Below, one piece after another: positions 1 through 7,368 of a stretch of DNA of 8,025 nt. The notes beneath the pieces are model-generated. The model worked only from the letters and a program-made list of their open reading frames with translations. It had not been told where the DNA came from and searched no databases. Made by a program: the position numbers and the translations under genes. Source of the stretch: an uncultured Bacilli bacterium (GTDB taxonomy: Bacteria > Bacillota_I > Bacilli_A > RF39 > UBA660); contig CAKOYC010000044.1 in assembly GCA_934130265.1 (NCBI GenBank), forward strand, positions 1 to 8,025, read 5' to 3'. How positions within the stretch are numbered: the stretch's first letter is position 1; each line of letters begins with the position of its first letter.

Positions 1-1
1 G

Positions 2-2272
2 TTAGCACTTACTAGTAGTATTATTAGACTTATTCAAGACTATTCGGCTTATAAATTTGATTTAAAACTAAAGTCTAAGATATTTACAGTAACTACGGTT
101 ATTAGACAGGGTATAGTAAAAGAGATACCTACAAAAGATATAGTAGTAGGGGATATAATTGAACTTAATGCAGGTAGTATTATACCTAGTGATGCTATAT
201 TATTAGAATCTAAAGACTTATTTGTTAATCAAGGAGTATTTACAGGTGAAAGTGTTCCTGTTGAAAAGAAAATTAGTGAAAATGGTAAAAGCTTACTTTC
301 AATGGAGAGAATATTACTCATGAATACTAGTGTAGTAACAGGAAGAGGTAAAGCTTTGGTTATTAAAACAGGAAAGAATACTTATCTTGGAAACATATCT
401 AAGTCAACTCTAAAGAATAAGACCTTAACTAACTTTGAAATAGGAATGAATGCAATTAGTAAAACCTTAATTCAATATATGCTAGTTATTACGGTATTAG
501 TGTTTATCTTAAATGCTCTTATTCATCACAATATCTTAGAAGCTTTCTTCTTTGCAGTTTCAGTAGCAGTTGGTATTACCCCATCAATGTTACCAATGAT
601 AGTTAACGTAAACTTAAGTAAAGGTGCTAAATCACTAGCTAAAAAAGATACTTTAGTAAAAAGAAGTGAAGCGATTGAAAATTTAGGAGCAATAGATGTT
701 TTATGTACTGATAAGACAGGTACTTTAACTAAAGGAGAAATAATACTTACTTTGTCACTTGATAGTGAATTTAAAGATAGTATAGATGTTTTGAAATATG
801 CTTATATAAATAGTATTTATAGTACGGGAATAAAAAATATTGTAGATAAAGCGATTATTACTTATGCTAAGAAAAGAGATATTGAAATAGATAAATATGA
901 AAAGGTAGATGAAATACCATTTGATTATGAAAGAAGAAAAGCTAGTATTATTATAAAAGACTCTAACGATTATAGAATGATTACTAAAGGAGCTTTAATA
1001 GAAGTAATAGATAGTTGTGATAGTATTTATTTAAATAAAGAAATAATTAAACTTAATAAGAAAATAAGAGATGAAATTTTAACTAAAGCTAGAGAATTAA
1101 GTAAAAAAGGAATGCAAGTAATTGCTCTTGCTAGTAAAAAGTATACTGATAATAATATTACTGATGATAAAGGACTAGTTTTTTTAGGAGTAGTAGCTTT
1201 TGAAGATCCAATTAAACCAGGAGTTAAAAACACTATTAATAATTTAAAAAGAGTTGGTATTACTACTAAGATATTAACAGGTGATAATGTAGAAGCAACA
1301 CAAAATATTTGTTCTTTAGCAGATATTCCTAATGATAAAGTAGTTACAGGTGAAGAGTTTAGTAAACTTAGTTTAGCTGAACAGAAAAAGATGGTTGAAG
1401 AGGTATCTGTTTTTGCTAGACTAACTCCACTTGAGAAAGATAACATTATTAAACTACTAAAAGAAAATGGACATGTCGTTGGCTATATGGGTGATGGTGT
1501 TAATGATGCTCCAAGTCTTATTAGAGCAGATGTAGGAATAAGTGTTAATACTGCTACTTCTATTGCTAAAGAAGCCAGTGATATAATTCTTCTTAAGAAA
1601 AGTTTAAAGGTAATTTATGAAGGAGTATTAGAAGGCAGAAAAGTCTATGGAAATATTATGAAATATATGAAAATGGCTTTATCAGCTGCTTTTGGAGATG
1701 TCTTTAGTGTCTTCTTAGCCAGTATTTTCTTACCATTCTTACCAATGCTTCCTATTCAATTTTTACTTCAGGACTTATTGTATGATATGTCACAAACAAT
1801 GATACCATTTGATGATGTTGATAAAGAATTTTTAATAGTACCTCATAAGTGGGATACTAGTGATTTAAGAAGGTTTATGAATATTATGGGAGTTGTAGCT
1901 TCCTCAATAGATATAGTAGCATTTATTGGTTTTTACTATTTATTAGGGTTTGATGCTAATCATGCGGTAATGTTTCAAACAGCTTGGTTTATTGAAGGGG
2001 TTATTTCGCAAACCTTAATAGTACATTTTGTAAGGACAGCTAAGATACCATTTATAGAATCAACTGCTAATAAATATTTATTAATTTCTACTTTCTTATG
2101 TATAATATCATCTATGATATTACCAATTTTATTAGCACCTATTAAGTCATTCCATTTCACTTATCTACCACTTAACTTTTATATATTTGTAATTTTCTTA
2201 TCATTACTATATATTGTAGTAGAAGAAATAGTTAAGAAAATGTATATTAAAAAATACAAAAGATGGTTATAG
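2..2272 (+). CDS. mgtA: MgtA-type Mg2+-importing P-type ATPase (P3B), 5' end outside the window
   Basis: ATP-driven magnesium import across the cytoplasmic membrane is the known role of this family. The frame is open from base 2, so the gene runs in from the left; the ATG at 302 is internal. In-window length is 756 residues, against about 900 for E. coli MgtA, so roughly 140 N-terminal residues (M1 and most of M2) are missing. Visible in order: actuator domain with TGES (242-253), M3-M4 with TPSMLPM, phosphorylation site DKTGTLT (Asp codon 710-712), nucleotide-binding FDYERRK and KGA, hinge TGDN, GDGVNDAP (from 1490), and six C-terminal helices. The family signatures FLPFLPMLP, LLYDMSQ and QTAWFIEGVISQTLIVHFVRT separate it from Ca2+ or K+ pumps. 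The C terminus is intact and ends in TAG. Odd: the M4 Glu usual in MgtA is Ser, and two Asn in M5/M6 are Asp. The stop overlaps the ribosome binding site of the sirtuin gene. The promoter and any Mg2+-sensing leader lie outside the window. Confidence 0.95.
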   Translation, partial: LALTSSIIRLIQDYSAYKFDLKLKSKIFTVTTVIRQGIVKEIPTKDIVVGDIIELNAGSIIPSDAILLESKDLFVNQGVFTGESVPVEKKISENGKSLLSMERILLMNTSVVTGRGKALVIKTGKNTYLGNISKSTLKNKTLTNFEIGMNAISKTLIQYMLVITVLVFILNALIHHNILEAFFFAVSVAVGITPSMLPMIVNVNLSKGAKSLAKKDTLVKRSEAIENLGAIDVLCTDKTGTLTKGEIILTLSLDSEFKDSIDVLKYAYINSIYSTGIKNIVDKAIITYAKKRDIEIDKYEKVDEIPFDYERRKASIIIKDSNDYRMITKGALIEVIDSCDSIYLNKEIIKLNKKIRDEILTKARELSKKGMQVIALASKKYTDNNITDDKGLVFLGVVAFEDPIKPGVKNTINNLKRVGITTKILTGDNVEATQNICSLADIPNDKVVTGEEFSKLSLAEQKKMVEEVSVFARLTPLEKDNIIKLLKENGHVVGYMGDGVNDAPSLIRADVGISVNTATSIAKEASDIILLKKSLKVIYEGVLEGRKVYGNIMKYMKMALSAAFGDVFSVFLASIFLPFLPMLPIQFLLQDLLYDMSQTMIPFDDVDKEFLIVPHKWDTSDLRRFMNIMGVVASSIDIVAFIGFYYLLGFDANHAVMFQTAWFIEGVISQTLIVHFVRTAKIPFIESTANKYLLISTFLCIISSMILPILLAPIKSFHFTYLPLNFYIFVIFLSLLYIVVEEIVKKMYIKKYKRWL

Positions 2273-2282
2273 GGGAGAAAAA

Positions 2283-3014
2283 ATGGAGATAGATAAATTA
2301 ATTAGTTATATAAATATGTCTAAAAAAACAGTATTTTTTGGTGGAGCCGGTGTATCTACTGCTAGTGGTTTACAAGACTTTAGAGGTAGTAATGGACTAT
2401 ATAAAGAAAAAAGAAAGTATCCACCAGAAGAGATTTTATCTCATACTTTCTTTACGAAACATACTGATTTATTCTATGAGTTCTATAAAGAAAAGCTAAA
2501 TAGTCTTAATTATAAACCTAATATTATTCATAAGACTTTAAAACTAATGGAAGATAAAAACTTATTAAGCTCTATAATAACTCAAAATATTGATGGCTTT
2601 GATAAGATGGCTGGTAGTAGAAATGTTTTAGAATTACATGGCTCTATCTTAAGAAACTATTGCCTTAATTGTCATAAGTTTTATAGTGGTGACTATGTTT
2701 TTAAATCTAATGGTATTCCAAAGTGTAGTTGTGGTGGTATTATTAAACCTGATGTTGTCTTATATGAAGAAGCACTTGATAATAAAGTATTAACTGAAGC
2801 TATTAAAGAAGTAAGTGAAGCAGACTTATTAATAGTAGGTGGAACCTCACTTCAGGTGTATCCTGCTTCTTCTTTAGTAACATACTTTAGAGGGAAACAT
2901 TTAGTCCTTATTAATAAAGATGAAACACCTTATGATTATTTAGCAGATATAGTAATACATGATGATTTAGCCAGTGTTTTTGAAAAAATAAATAAAAGTA
3001 TAAGTCTAAACTAA
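2283..3014 (+). CDS. cobB: Sirtuin, NAD-dependent protein deacylase (CobB/NpdA type)
   Basis: Removes acyl groups from lysine side chains using NAD+, giving nicotinamide and O-acyl-ADP-ribose; expected in the cytoplasm. The 243-residue length is normal for a bacterial sirtuin. Visible motifs: NAD-binding GAGVSTASG (21-29) followed by LQDFRG, TQNID (100-104), catalytic His119 in ELHGS, zinc ligands Cys127/Cys130 and Cys148/Cys150 (CLNC and CSC), KPDVVLYEE (155-163), and GTSLQVYPA (187-195). The usual GIPDFR reads GLQDFR here, a mild departure in the cofactor loop. ATG 2283 is chosen because GGGGAG (2272-2277) sits 5 nt upstream, overlapping the mgtA stop; the 10-nt spacing makes co-transcription and translational coupling with mgtA likely. 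I see no promoter between the two. Its substrate cannot be told from sequence; a link to the Mg2+ pump is suggested only by the operon. Confidence 0.95.
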   Translation: MEIDKLISYINMSKKTVFFGGAGVSTASGLQDFRGSNGLYKEKRKYPPEEILSHTFFTKHTDLFYEFYKEKLNSLNYKPNIIHKTLKLMEDKNLLSSIITQNIDGFDKMAGSRNVLELHGSILRNYCLNCHKFYSGDYVFKSNGIPKCSCGGIIKPDVVLYEEALDNKVLTEAIKEVSEADLLIVGGTSLQVYPASSLVTYFRGKHLVLINKDETPYDYLADIVIHDDLASVFEKINKSISLN

Positions 3015-3047
3015 AAGAGGCGTTCTAGAAAGGAACAACCTCTTTAT
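3014..3047. terminator. Two-way intrinsic terminator between convergent genes
   Basis: AAAGAGG (3014-3020) pairs with CCTCTTT (3039-3045), continued by GTTC (3022-3025) with GAAC (3033-3036) around a 7-nt loop. Each strand has a short T run after the stem (TTTATT on plus, TTTT on minus). It begins at the last base of the sirtuin stop codon, and its loop holds the stop codon and its right arm the last sense codons of the minus-strand gene at 3025-3825. Confidence 0.75.
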
Positions 3048-3825
3048 TGGTATAATGCTTAATAATATTATGAATGATTATAAATACTATTCCTAAGATT
3101 AAAAAACCTAAAGCTAATTTATAACCTTTACTTATAAGCTTTACAACTGCTTCTAACTCTTTTTCACCACTAATTGCAAAGTTTATAAAGAAAGTTAAAA
3201 AGGCAGTAAGAGTAGCAGTAAATAAAGCTATAAAAGTATAATATAAGAAGAAACTTAACTTTTTAAGAGTAAGAAGAGCGATAGATACTAATTCTATGAT
3301 TAGTAAAATAATAGTTAAACCTCTTACTTTAGAATTATTACAAAAAGTCATGACATCTAAGAATCCAGATATTTGATTATCTTTATCTTCAATCATTTCA
3401 TTAGATGATTCAATTACTTCTTCACTAGCATTATCACTAATTTCTTTTAGCTTTTCATCTGATAGATTAATATCATAATTCTTATTAACTTTCTCTAAAA
3501 ATTCTTTAGTTTTTTCTTTGATAAGTTCTTCATCAACTTCACTCTTATTACTAGTCTTCTTATCAATTACCTCTTTTAAAATAGTATTAACATACTCTTT
3601 CATTTCATCATTAGATAAAGCCTTATCAATCTTATCTTGACTAATACCTAAGTCTTCTGCTTCTTGATATAAGTCATTACTATTTACAACAGAATCATCA
3701 AGTGCTTGATTAGCAGCAATCTTAATAATTTCACTTCCAACGTAAGGAATTGTAAATAGTCCTACTAAAACAATAGTAGTTGCAGTTGCTATTATTGTAA
3801 GTAAAATAGCTAAAAATTTTTTCAT
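3025..3825 (-). CDS. Four-helix membrane protein with acidic extracytoplasmic loop, function unknown
   Basis: I do not recognise a family. The 266-residue protein starts with MKK and a strong hydrophobic helix (about 4-29, an anchor or uncleaved signal). Then comes a hydrophilic, Glu/Asp/Lys-rich domain (about 31-160) that looks helical, with the repeated theme of D/E-K-I/L heptad-like spacing. Three more membrane helices follow at about 167-186, 190-217 and 236-256, then a short charged tail ending KEVVPF. With an N-in start the acidic domain would be outside and the C terminus inside. The start is supported by AAGAGGTGG (3830-3838 on minus) 4-5 nt before ATG. It is transcribed divergently from the CtpE-like ATPase and convergently with the sirtuin. 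An acidic surface loop beside two cation pumps would suit a role in divalent-cation or envelope homeostasis, but this is only guilt by association. It could also be a lineage-specific envelope protein. Confidence 0.85.
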   Translation of the reverse strand: MKKFLAILLTIIATATTIVLVGLFTIPYVGSEIIKIAANQALDDSVVNSNDLYQEAEDLGISQDKIDKALSNDEMKEYVNTILKEVIDKKTSNKSEVDEELIKEKTKEFLEKVNKNYDINLSDEKLKEISDNASEEVIESSNEMIEDKDNQISGFLDVMTFCNNSKVRGLTIILLIIELVSIALLTLKKLSFFLYYTFIALFTATLTAFLTFFINFAISGEKELEAVVKLISKGYKLALGFLILGIVFIIIHNIIKHYTNKEVVPF

Positions 3826-3844
3826 ATATCCACCTCTTAGACAT

Positions 3845-3853
3845 ACTATAACA
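3845..3853 (-). promoter_or_regulatory. Probable extended -10 promoter for the membrane-protein gene
   Basis: On the minus strand TGT immediately precedes TATAGT (-10 at 3845-3850), an extended -10 element without a convincing -35. The start point would fall near 3838, leaving a very short leader in which the Shine-Dalgarno sequence (3830-3838) is almost at the RNA 5' end. Confidence 0.45.
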
Positions 3854-3886
3854 TATTTTACTAAATTCTTCTATTATTATGTTATA
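3847..3886. repeat. Inverted repeat TATAACATA / TATGTTATA in the divergent promoter region
   Basis: TATAACATA (3847-3855) and TATGTTATA (3878-3886) are perfect 9-bp inverted copies separated by 22 nt. Each arm contains the extended -10 of one of two divergent genes, so the symmetry may only reflect two similar promoters, or it may be a shared regulator site. Confidence 0.5.
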
Positions 3887-3888
3887 AT
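3880..3888 (+). promoter_or_regulatory. Extended -10 promoter for the CtpE-like ATPase gene
   Basis: TGT followed by a perfect TATAAT (3883-3888). No good -35 at 16-18 nt; TTTACT (3857-3862) is 20 nt away. The start point would be near 3895, giving a leader of about 16 nt that begins almost at the ribosome binding site AAAGGA (3896-3901). Confidence 0.6.
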
Positions 3889-3910
3889 TGGTAAGAAAGG
3901 ACGTGATTAG

Positions 3911-6250
3911 ATGAGTAAAAGATATAATCCTGATAAGAATATTGGTCTTAGTAAAGAGCAAGTAAATGAAAGAATTAAAGATAATTTAGTTAACTTTAAT
4001 ACAAATGTAAAAACAAAAAGTGCTAAAGAAATCATCTTAGAAAATACTGTTACATTATTTAATATAATCAATGCTATTTTAGCAGTAGCAATTATTTTAG
4101 TAGGTAGCTATAAGAACCTTGGTTTTCTACTTATTATCGTTTTAAATACTGTTATTAGTACTTTTCAAGAATTACATTCTAAAAGTGTTATTGATAAATT
4201 ATCAGTAGTATCAGCATCAAAAGTTAAAGTATTAAGAGATAGTAAAGAATATGATGTTAATCTAGATGAAGTTGTTTTAGATGATATTATTATACTTGAA
4301 TTAGGTAATCAAGTAATTACGGATGCTATTATAATAGATGGAGTAGTGGAAGTTGATGAGTCATTTATAACGGGAGAAAGTGATACCTTAATAAAGAAAG
4401 AAGGCGATATGCTATTATCAGGTAGTTTTATTGTAAGTGGTAATGCTAAAGCTAAGGTAGAACATATTGGTTATGATAACTATACTGCTAAAATATCAAG
4501 TGATACTAAATATATAAAACCAATATCATCTGAAATTATGCGTTCTCTTAATAAAATAGTTAAGACTATTTCAGTTATTATAGTTCCTCTTGGCATCTTG
4601 CTTTTTGCAAGACAACTATATTTATCTGGGAATACTTTACAAAATGCTGTTGTTAACACAGTAGCAGCTATTATTGGAATGATACCAGAAGGATTAGTAT
4701 TATTAACGTCAACTGTTTTTGCTGTTTCTGTTATTCGTCTTTCTAAAGAAAAAGTTTTAGTACAAGATTTATATTGTATTGAATCTCTTGCTAGAGTTGA
4801 TGTGATTTGTCTTGATAAGACAGGTACTATCACGGAAGGTAAGATGGAAGTAGTTGATGTTATTCCACTAGATGGGGAAACTAAAGCTTCACTAGGAGAT
4901 ATTTTAGGTAGTATGATGGCAGCTACAAAAGATAAAAATGCTACTGCTATTGCTATAAGAGATGCTTATTATCGTAAACCAAAGTGGAAAGTAGAAGAAG
5001 TTATTCCTTTTTCATCCGAAAAGAAATATTCTGGTGTAAAGTTTGCTACTGATACCTATTTGATTGGGGCAGTAGAATTTGTCTTAAAAGATCACGGTAA
5101 AAGTTATCAAAAGATGTTAGATGATTATATTAAAAAGTATCGTGTTTTAGTTCTAGTCAAGGTTAGTAATTATGGTAAAAAGAATGAAGAAAGAAAAGCT
5201 TTAGGATTTATATTATTACAAGATAAAGTTAGAAAAGAAGCTAAGAAAACATTAGAGTACTTTAAAGAACAAGGTGTTGCTATTAAAATTATATCTGGAG
5301 ATAATCCTATTACTGTTTCATCTATTGCTAAAAGAGCAGGACTTACTGAAAAGCTTAGAGTGATAGATTTATCTACTTTAAATAGTGAAGAAGAAATAAA
5401 AAAAGCAGCTTTAGAGTATGATGTATTTGGAAGGGTTAAACCAGAAGAAAAACATTTACTTATTAGGGCTTTAAAAGAAGCTGGTCACAATGTAGCCATG
5501 ACGGGAGATGGTGTTAATGATTGTTTAGCACTAAAAGAAGCAGATTGTTCTATTGCCATGGCTTCAGGAAGTGATGCCGCAAGAAGTGTATCCCAATTAG
5601 TCTTACTAGATTCTAATTTTGCTTCTATGCCTAGTGTAGTAGCAGAGGGGAGAAGAAGTATAAATAATCTTGAAAGATCAGCTTCTCTTTTCTTAGTTAA
5701 AACTATTTATGCAGGAATACTTGCCTTCTTATTTCTTTTCATTGAAATGTCTTATCCTTTTATTCCTATTCAGTTAACACTTGCTAGTGTAGTAACTATT
5801 GGAATACCATCGTTTGTCTTGGCGCTTGAACCTAATAAAGAAAGAGTAAAGGGAAAGTTCTTAGTGAATGTCTTAAAAAAATCAGCACCACCGGCATTTA
5901 CAATTATTTTAAATATTTTACTAATTTGTTTAGCAGGGCAGATGTTTAGTCTTAGCTATGCTAAAATATCAACCTTATGTTTAACTTTGACTGGTTATAC
6001 TTCATTTATTCTTTTATTTAAGATATGTAGACCATTTAATAGAATAAGACTAATTCTATTTAGTACAATGTTCTATCTGTTTATATATGCTATCTTTAAC
6101 TTAACTACTTTATTTTCTATAACACATTTTAATGTCTTTATGATTTTCCTAGCATTTATCTTAATGTATTTATCACATAGATTATATACTTTCTTTGAAA
6201 TGCTTATAGATAAACTTATGATGAAATTAAGTAGTAAAAATATGATATAA
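3911..6250 (+). CDS. CtpE-like cation-translocating P-type ATPase (probable Ca2+ or related divalent cation)
   Basis: A complete 779-residue P-type ATPase. Order of parts: N-terminal GLSKEQVNERI segment; M1-M2 (about 45-85); actuator domain with TGES (154-157); M3-M4 with GMIPEGL (256-262); phosphorylation site DKTGT with Asp302; nucleotide domain (about 310-430); SGDNP (462-466); TGDGVND (531-537); then six C-terminal helices from about 590. The stretch CLALKEADCSIAMASGSDAARSVSQLVLLDSNF is typical of the CtpE-like branch, distinct from the MgtA pump upstream and from PacL/SERCA pumps. Mycobacterial CtpE has been assigned Ca2+ uptake; applying that here is inference, and direction and ion are not readable from sequence. 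The intact PEGL gives the M4 Glu expected for a divalent-cation site. ATG 3911 has AAAGGA 9 nt upstream. It has its own promoter, reads away from the membrane-protein gene, and ends at a strong terminator. Confidence 0.93.
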   Translation: MSKRYNPDKNIGLSKEQVNERIKDNLVNFNTNVKTKSAKEIILENTVTLFNIINAILAVAIILVGSYKNLGFLLIIVLNTVISTFQELHSKSVIDKLSVVSASKVKVLRDSKEYDVNLDEVVLDDIIILELGNQVITDAIIIDGVVEVDESFITGESDTLIKKEGDMLLSGSFIVSGNAKAKVEHIGYDNYTAKISSDTKYIKPISSEIMRSLNKIVKTISVIIVPLGILLFARQLYLSGNTLQNAVVNTVAAIIGMIPEGLVLLTSTVFAVSVIRLSKEKVLVQDLYCIESLARVDVICLDKTGTITEGKMEVVDVIPLDGETKASLGDILGSMMAATKDKNATAIAIRDAYYRKPKWKVEEVIPFSSEKKYSGVKFATDTYLIGAVEFVLKDHGKSYQKMLDDYIKKYRVLVLVKVSNYGKKNEERKALGFILLQDKVRKEAKKTLEYFKEQGVAIKIISGDNPITVSSIAKRAGLTEKLRVIDLSTLNSEEEIKKAALEYDVFGRVKPEEKHLLIRALKEAGHNVAMTGDGVNDCLALKEADCSIAMASGSDAARSVSQLVLLDSNFASMPSVVAEGRRSINNLERSASLFLVKTIYAGILAFLFLFIEMSYPFIPIQLTLASVVTIGIPSFVLALEPNKERVKGKFLVNVLKKSAPPAFTIILNILLICLAGQMFSLSYAKISTLCLTLTGYTSFILLFKICRPFNRIRLILFSTMFYLFIYAIFNLTTLFSITHFNVFMIFLAFILMYLSHRLYTFFEMLIDKLMMKLSSKNMI

Positions 6251-6298
6251 AAAAAGGGAATGATATGTAAACTTCTATATCATTCTCCTTTATTTTAT
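6249..6298. terminator. Strong two-way intrinsic terminator
   Basis: AAAGGGAATGATAT (6253-6266) pairs with ATATCATTCTCCTTT (6277-6291) over 14 bp with one bulged A, around a 10-nt loop. The plus strand continues TTTATTTTATAA; the minus strand has seven Ts (6249-6255). It serves both the ATPase gene and the convergent gene at 6320-7084. Confidence 0.85.
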
Positions 6299-6319
6299 AA
6301 ATGAAATTTAATTAGTTTA

Positions 6320-7084
6320 TTATGATCTAATTAGTAGTCTTAAATTAATATCAATTATGATAAAACATACCAATATAAGTATATGTGTTAAATTGGAATT
6401 GTCTAAACTAAATATAAAAGATAGTATTAATGCTATTGCTAGACTTACTCCTTCATGATATAAAATGTCAAGCAATTCTTTTTTTGCAGATGCCTCGGAT
6501 GCATAGTCACATGCATCTTTGTAATTAGACAATCCAGTAAATAAAGCTTCACTATTTTTAACTTTTTTAAGACTAAATGTTTTATATTCGGCTATAGCTT
6601 TTTGATAATCTTTTTCTTTTATCTCGTTTCTTTTTTCACATACTGCAGGTATTTCATCTAATAAATTATTTAATTCTTCTGCAACTTTTATCAAATTTTC
6701 TTTTTCTGAATTAAGCATAGCAGTAGAACTGATAGATTGCATTTTCCAATAACTTCTTTGATTGTCAATATTTTTATTATTAATACTAGTAGATGTAGCT
6801 GCATATGCACCACCTGAAATTCCTGCAATTGAACTTGCCGCACCACCTACAATGTATGGGTCAATTTTGGGAGTTAATAATGCATTGTTATGATTTTTTT
6901 TATTGTACATATCTAGTTTTAAATTTGCCACAAAACTAGTGAAATTTGATTCGAAAACTAAATATTTATTTTCAACTTTTTTTCTTTTTTCTTCATCATC
7001 TATTAATGGAATATAATTCTTTTTTACATTTTCCATCATTTCCATAATGTTTCTTGTTTGTACTGGTGTCAATATTTCTTTCAT
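6320..7084 (-). CDS. Membrane-associated protein with Gly/Ala-rich segment, function unknown
   Basis: I do not recognise this 254-residue protein. Residues 1-70 are hydrophilic and probably helical (MENVKKNYIPLIDDEEKRKK). Residues about 76-98 form a small-residue hydrophobic stretch (PYIVGGAASSIAGISGGAYAATS) with closely spaced GG/AA/AG pairs, as in glycine-zipper membrane or pore-forming segments. Residues about 100-205 are again charged and probably coiled-coil-like (KENLIKVAEELNNLLDEI, KRNEIKEKDYQKAIAEYK). Two C-terminal hydrophobic helices follow at about 212-227 and 232-252. There is no signal peptide at the N terminus, so most of the protein is probably cytoplasmic, anchored by a C-terminal hairpin. 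The start has GGAGG (7093-7097) 8 nt upstream of ATG. It is a single-gene unit with its own promoter and shares the terminator at 6249-6298. Possible roles include a membrane-remodelling or secreted-effector-like protein; none is established. Confidence 0.85.
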   Translation of the reverse strand: MKEILTPVQTRNIMEMMENVKKNYIPLIDDEEKRKKVENKYLVFESNFTSFVANLKLDMYNKKNHNNALLTPKIDPYIVGGAASSIAGISGGAYAATSTSINNKNIDNQRSYWKMQSISSTAMLNSEKENLIKVAEELNNLLDEIPAVCEKRNEIKEKDYQKAIAEYKTFSLKKVKNSEALFTGLSNYKDACDYASEASAKKELLDILYHEGVSLAIALILSFIFSLDNSNLTHILILVCFIIIDINLRLLIRS

Positions 7085-7110
7085 TTTTTAAACCTCCACA
7101 TTTTATAATT

Positions 7111-7119
7111 ATTTTAACA
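7111..7119 (-). promoter_or_regulatory. Probable extended -10 promoter for the 6320-7084 gene
   Basis: Minus strand TGT followed by TAAAAT (-10 at 7111-7116), with a start point near 7104 and a leader of about 20 nt carrying TGGAGG (7093-7098). No convincing -35. A short palindrome TTTAGCTAAA (7143-7152) lies just upstream. Nothing else is seen between this promoter and the tRNA-Ser terminator. Confidence 0.45.
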
Positions 7120-7191
7120 AATTTTTGTAGAAAAGTATTGCTTTTAGCTAAATTTATAATTTTTTATAAAGAAAATCAGAATTGAGATTTA

Positions 7192-7218
7192 TAAAAAAAT
7201 AACCCCTATAAAGGGGAT
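7192..7218 (-). terminator. Intrinsic terminator of tRNA-Ser
   Basis: CCCCT (7203-7207) and AGGGG (7212-7216) form a GC-rich stem with a 4-nt loop. On the minus strand it is followed by TTA and seven Ts (7193-7199), 10 nt or so beyond the tRNA 3' end. Confidence 0.8.
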
Positions 7219-7228
7219 AAATTCTAAA

Positions 7229-7319
7229 TGGCGGAGACAGAGGGATTTGAACCCTCGCGACAGTTACCCATCCTACTCCCTTAGCAGGGGAGCCTCTTCA
7301 GCCTCTTGAGTATGTCTCC
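7229..7319 (-). tRNA. tRNA-Ser (anticodon GCU)
   Basis: Minus-strand cloverleaf with acceptor GGAGACA (7313-7319) and TGTCTCC (7233-7239), discriminator G, and encoded CCA (7229-7231). The anticodon arm is CTCCC-CTGCTAA-GGGAG, with anticodon GCT at 7283-7285, reading AGC/AGU. The T arm is GAGGG-TTCAAAT-CCCTC. The long variable arm is typical of tRNA-Ser. It is a single-gene transcript with its own promoter and terminator. Confidence 0.97.
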
Positions 7320-7339
7320 AAATTGCTTCCGTAGTTATA

Positions 7340-7368
7340 ATATTACCGTAAAATAAAAGTGATGTCAA
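7340..7368 (-). promoter_or_regulatory. Consensus sigma-70-type promoter of tRNA-Ser
   Basis: Minus strand: perfect TTGACA (7363-7368), 17-nt spacer, TAATAT (7340-7345). The start point near 7333 gives a leader of about 14 nt before the tRNA. It is the strongest promoter in the window, as expected for a stable RNA. Confidence 0.85.

Noticed and set aside
302..304. ATG as the start of mgtA
   Set aside because: The same frame is open to the left edge and already encodes the conserved TGES actuator motif before this Met.
1027..1446. Minus-strand ORF of 139 codons inside mgtA
   Set aside because: It is a shadow of the real frame, which carries conserved P-type ATPase motifs here; there is no ribosome site and composition is that of reversed coding DNA.
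1975..2160. Minus-strand ORF of 61 codons inside mgtA
   Set aside because: It lies antisense to the conserved C-terminal helices of MgtA, with no start signals.
3731..3961. Minus-strand ORF of 76 codons across the divergent promoter region
   Set aside because: It overlaps the membrane-protein start in another frame, the promoter region and the ATPase start; no supporting ribosome site.
4480..4833. Minus-strand ORF of 117 codons inside the CtpE-like gene
   Set aside because: Antisense to the conserved PEGL and DKTGT region; shadow ORF.
7153..7170. TTTATAA/TTATAAA inverted repeat upstream of the unknown membrane gene
   Set aside because: An AT-only stem in an AT-only stretch, with similar TTATAAA words nearby; indistinguishable from background.
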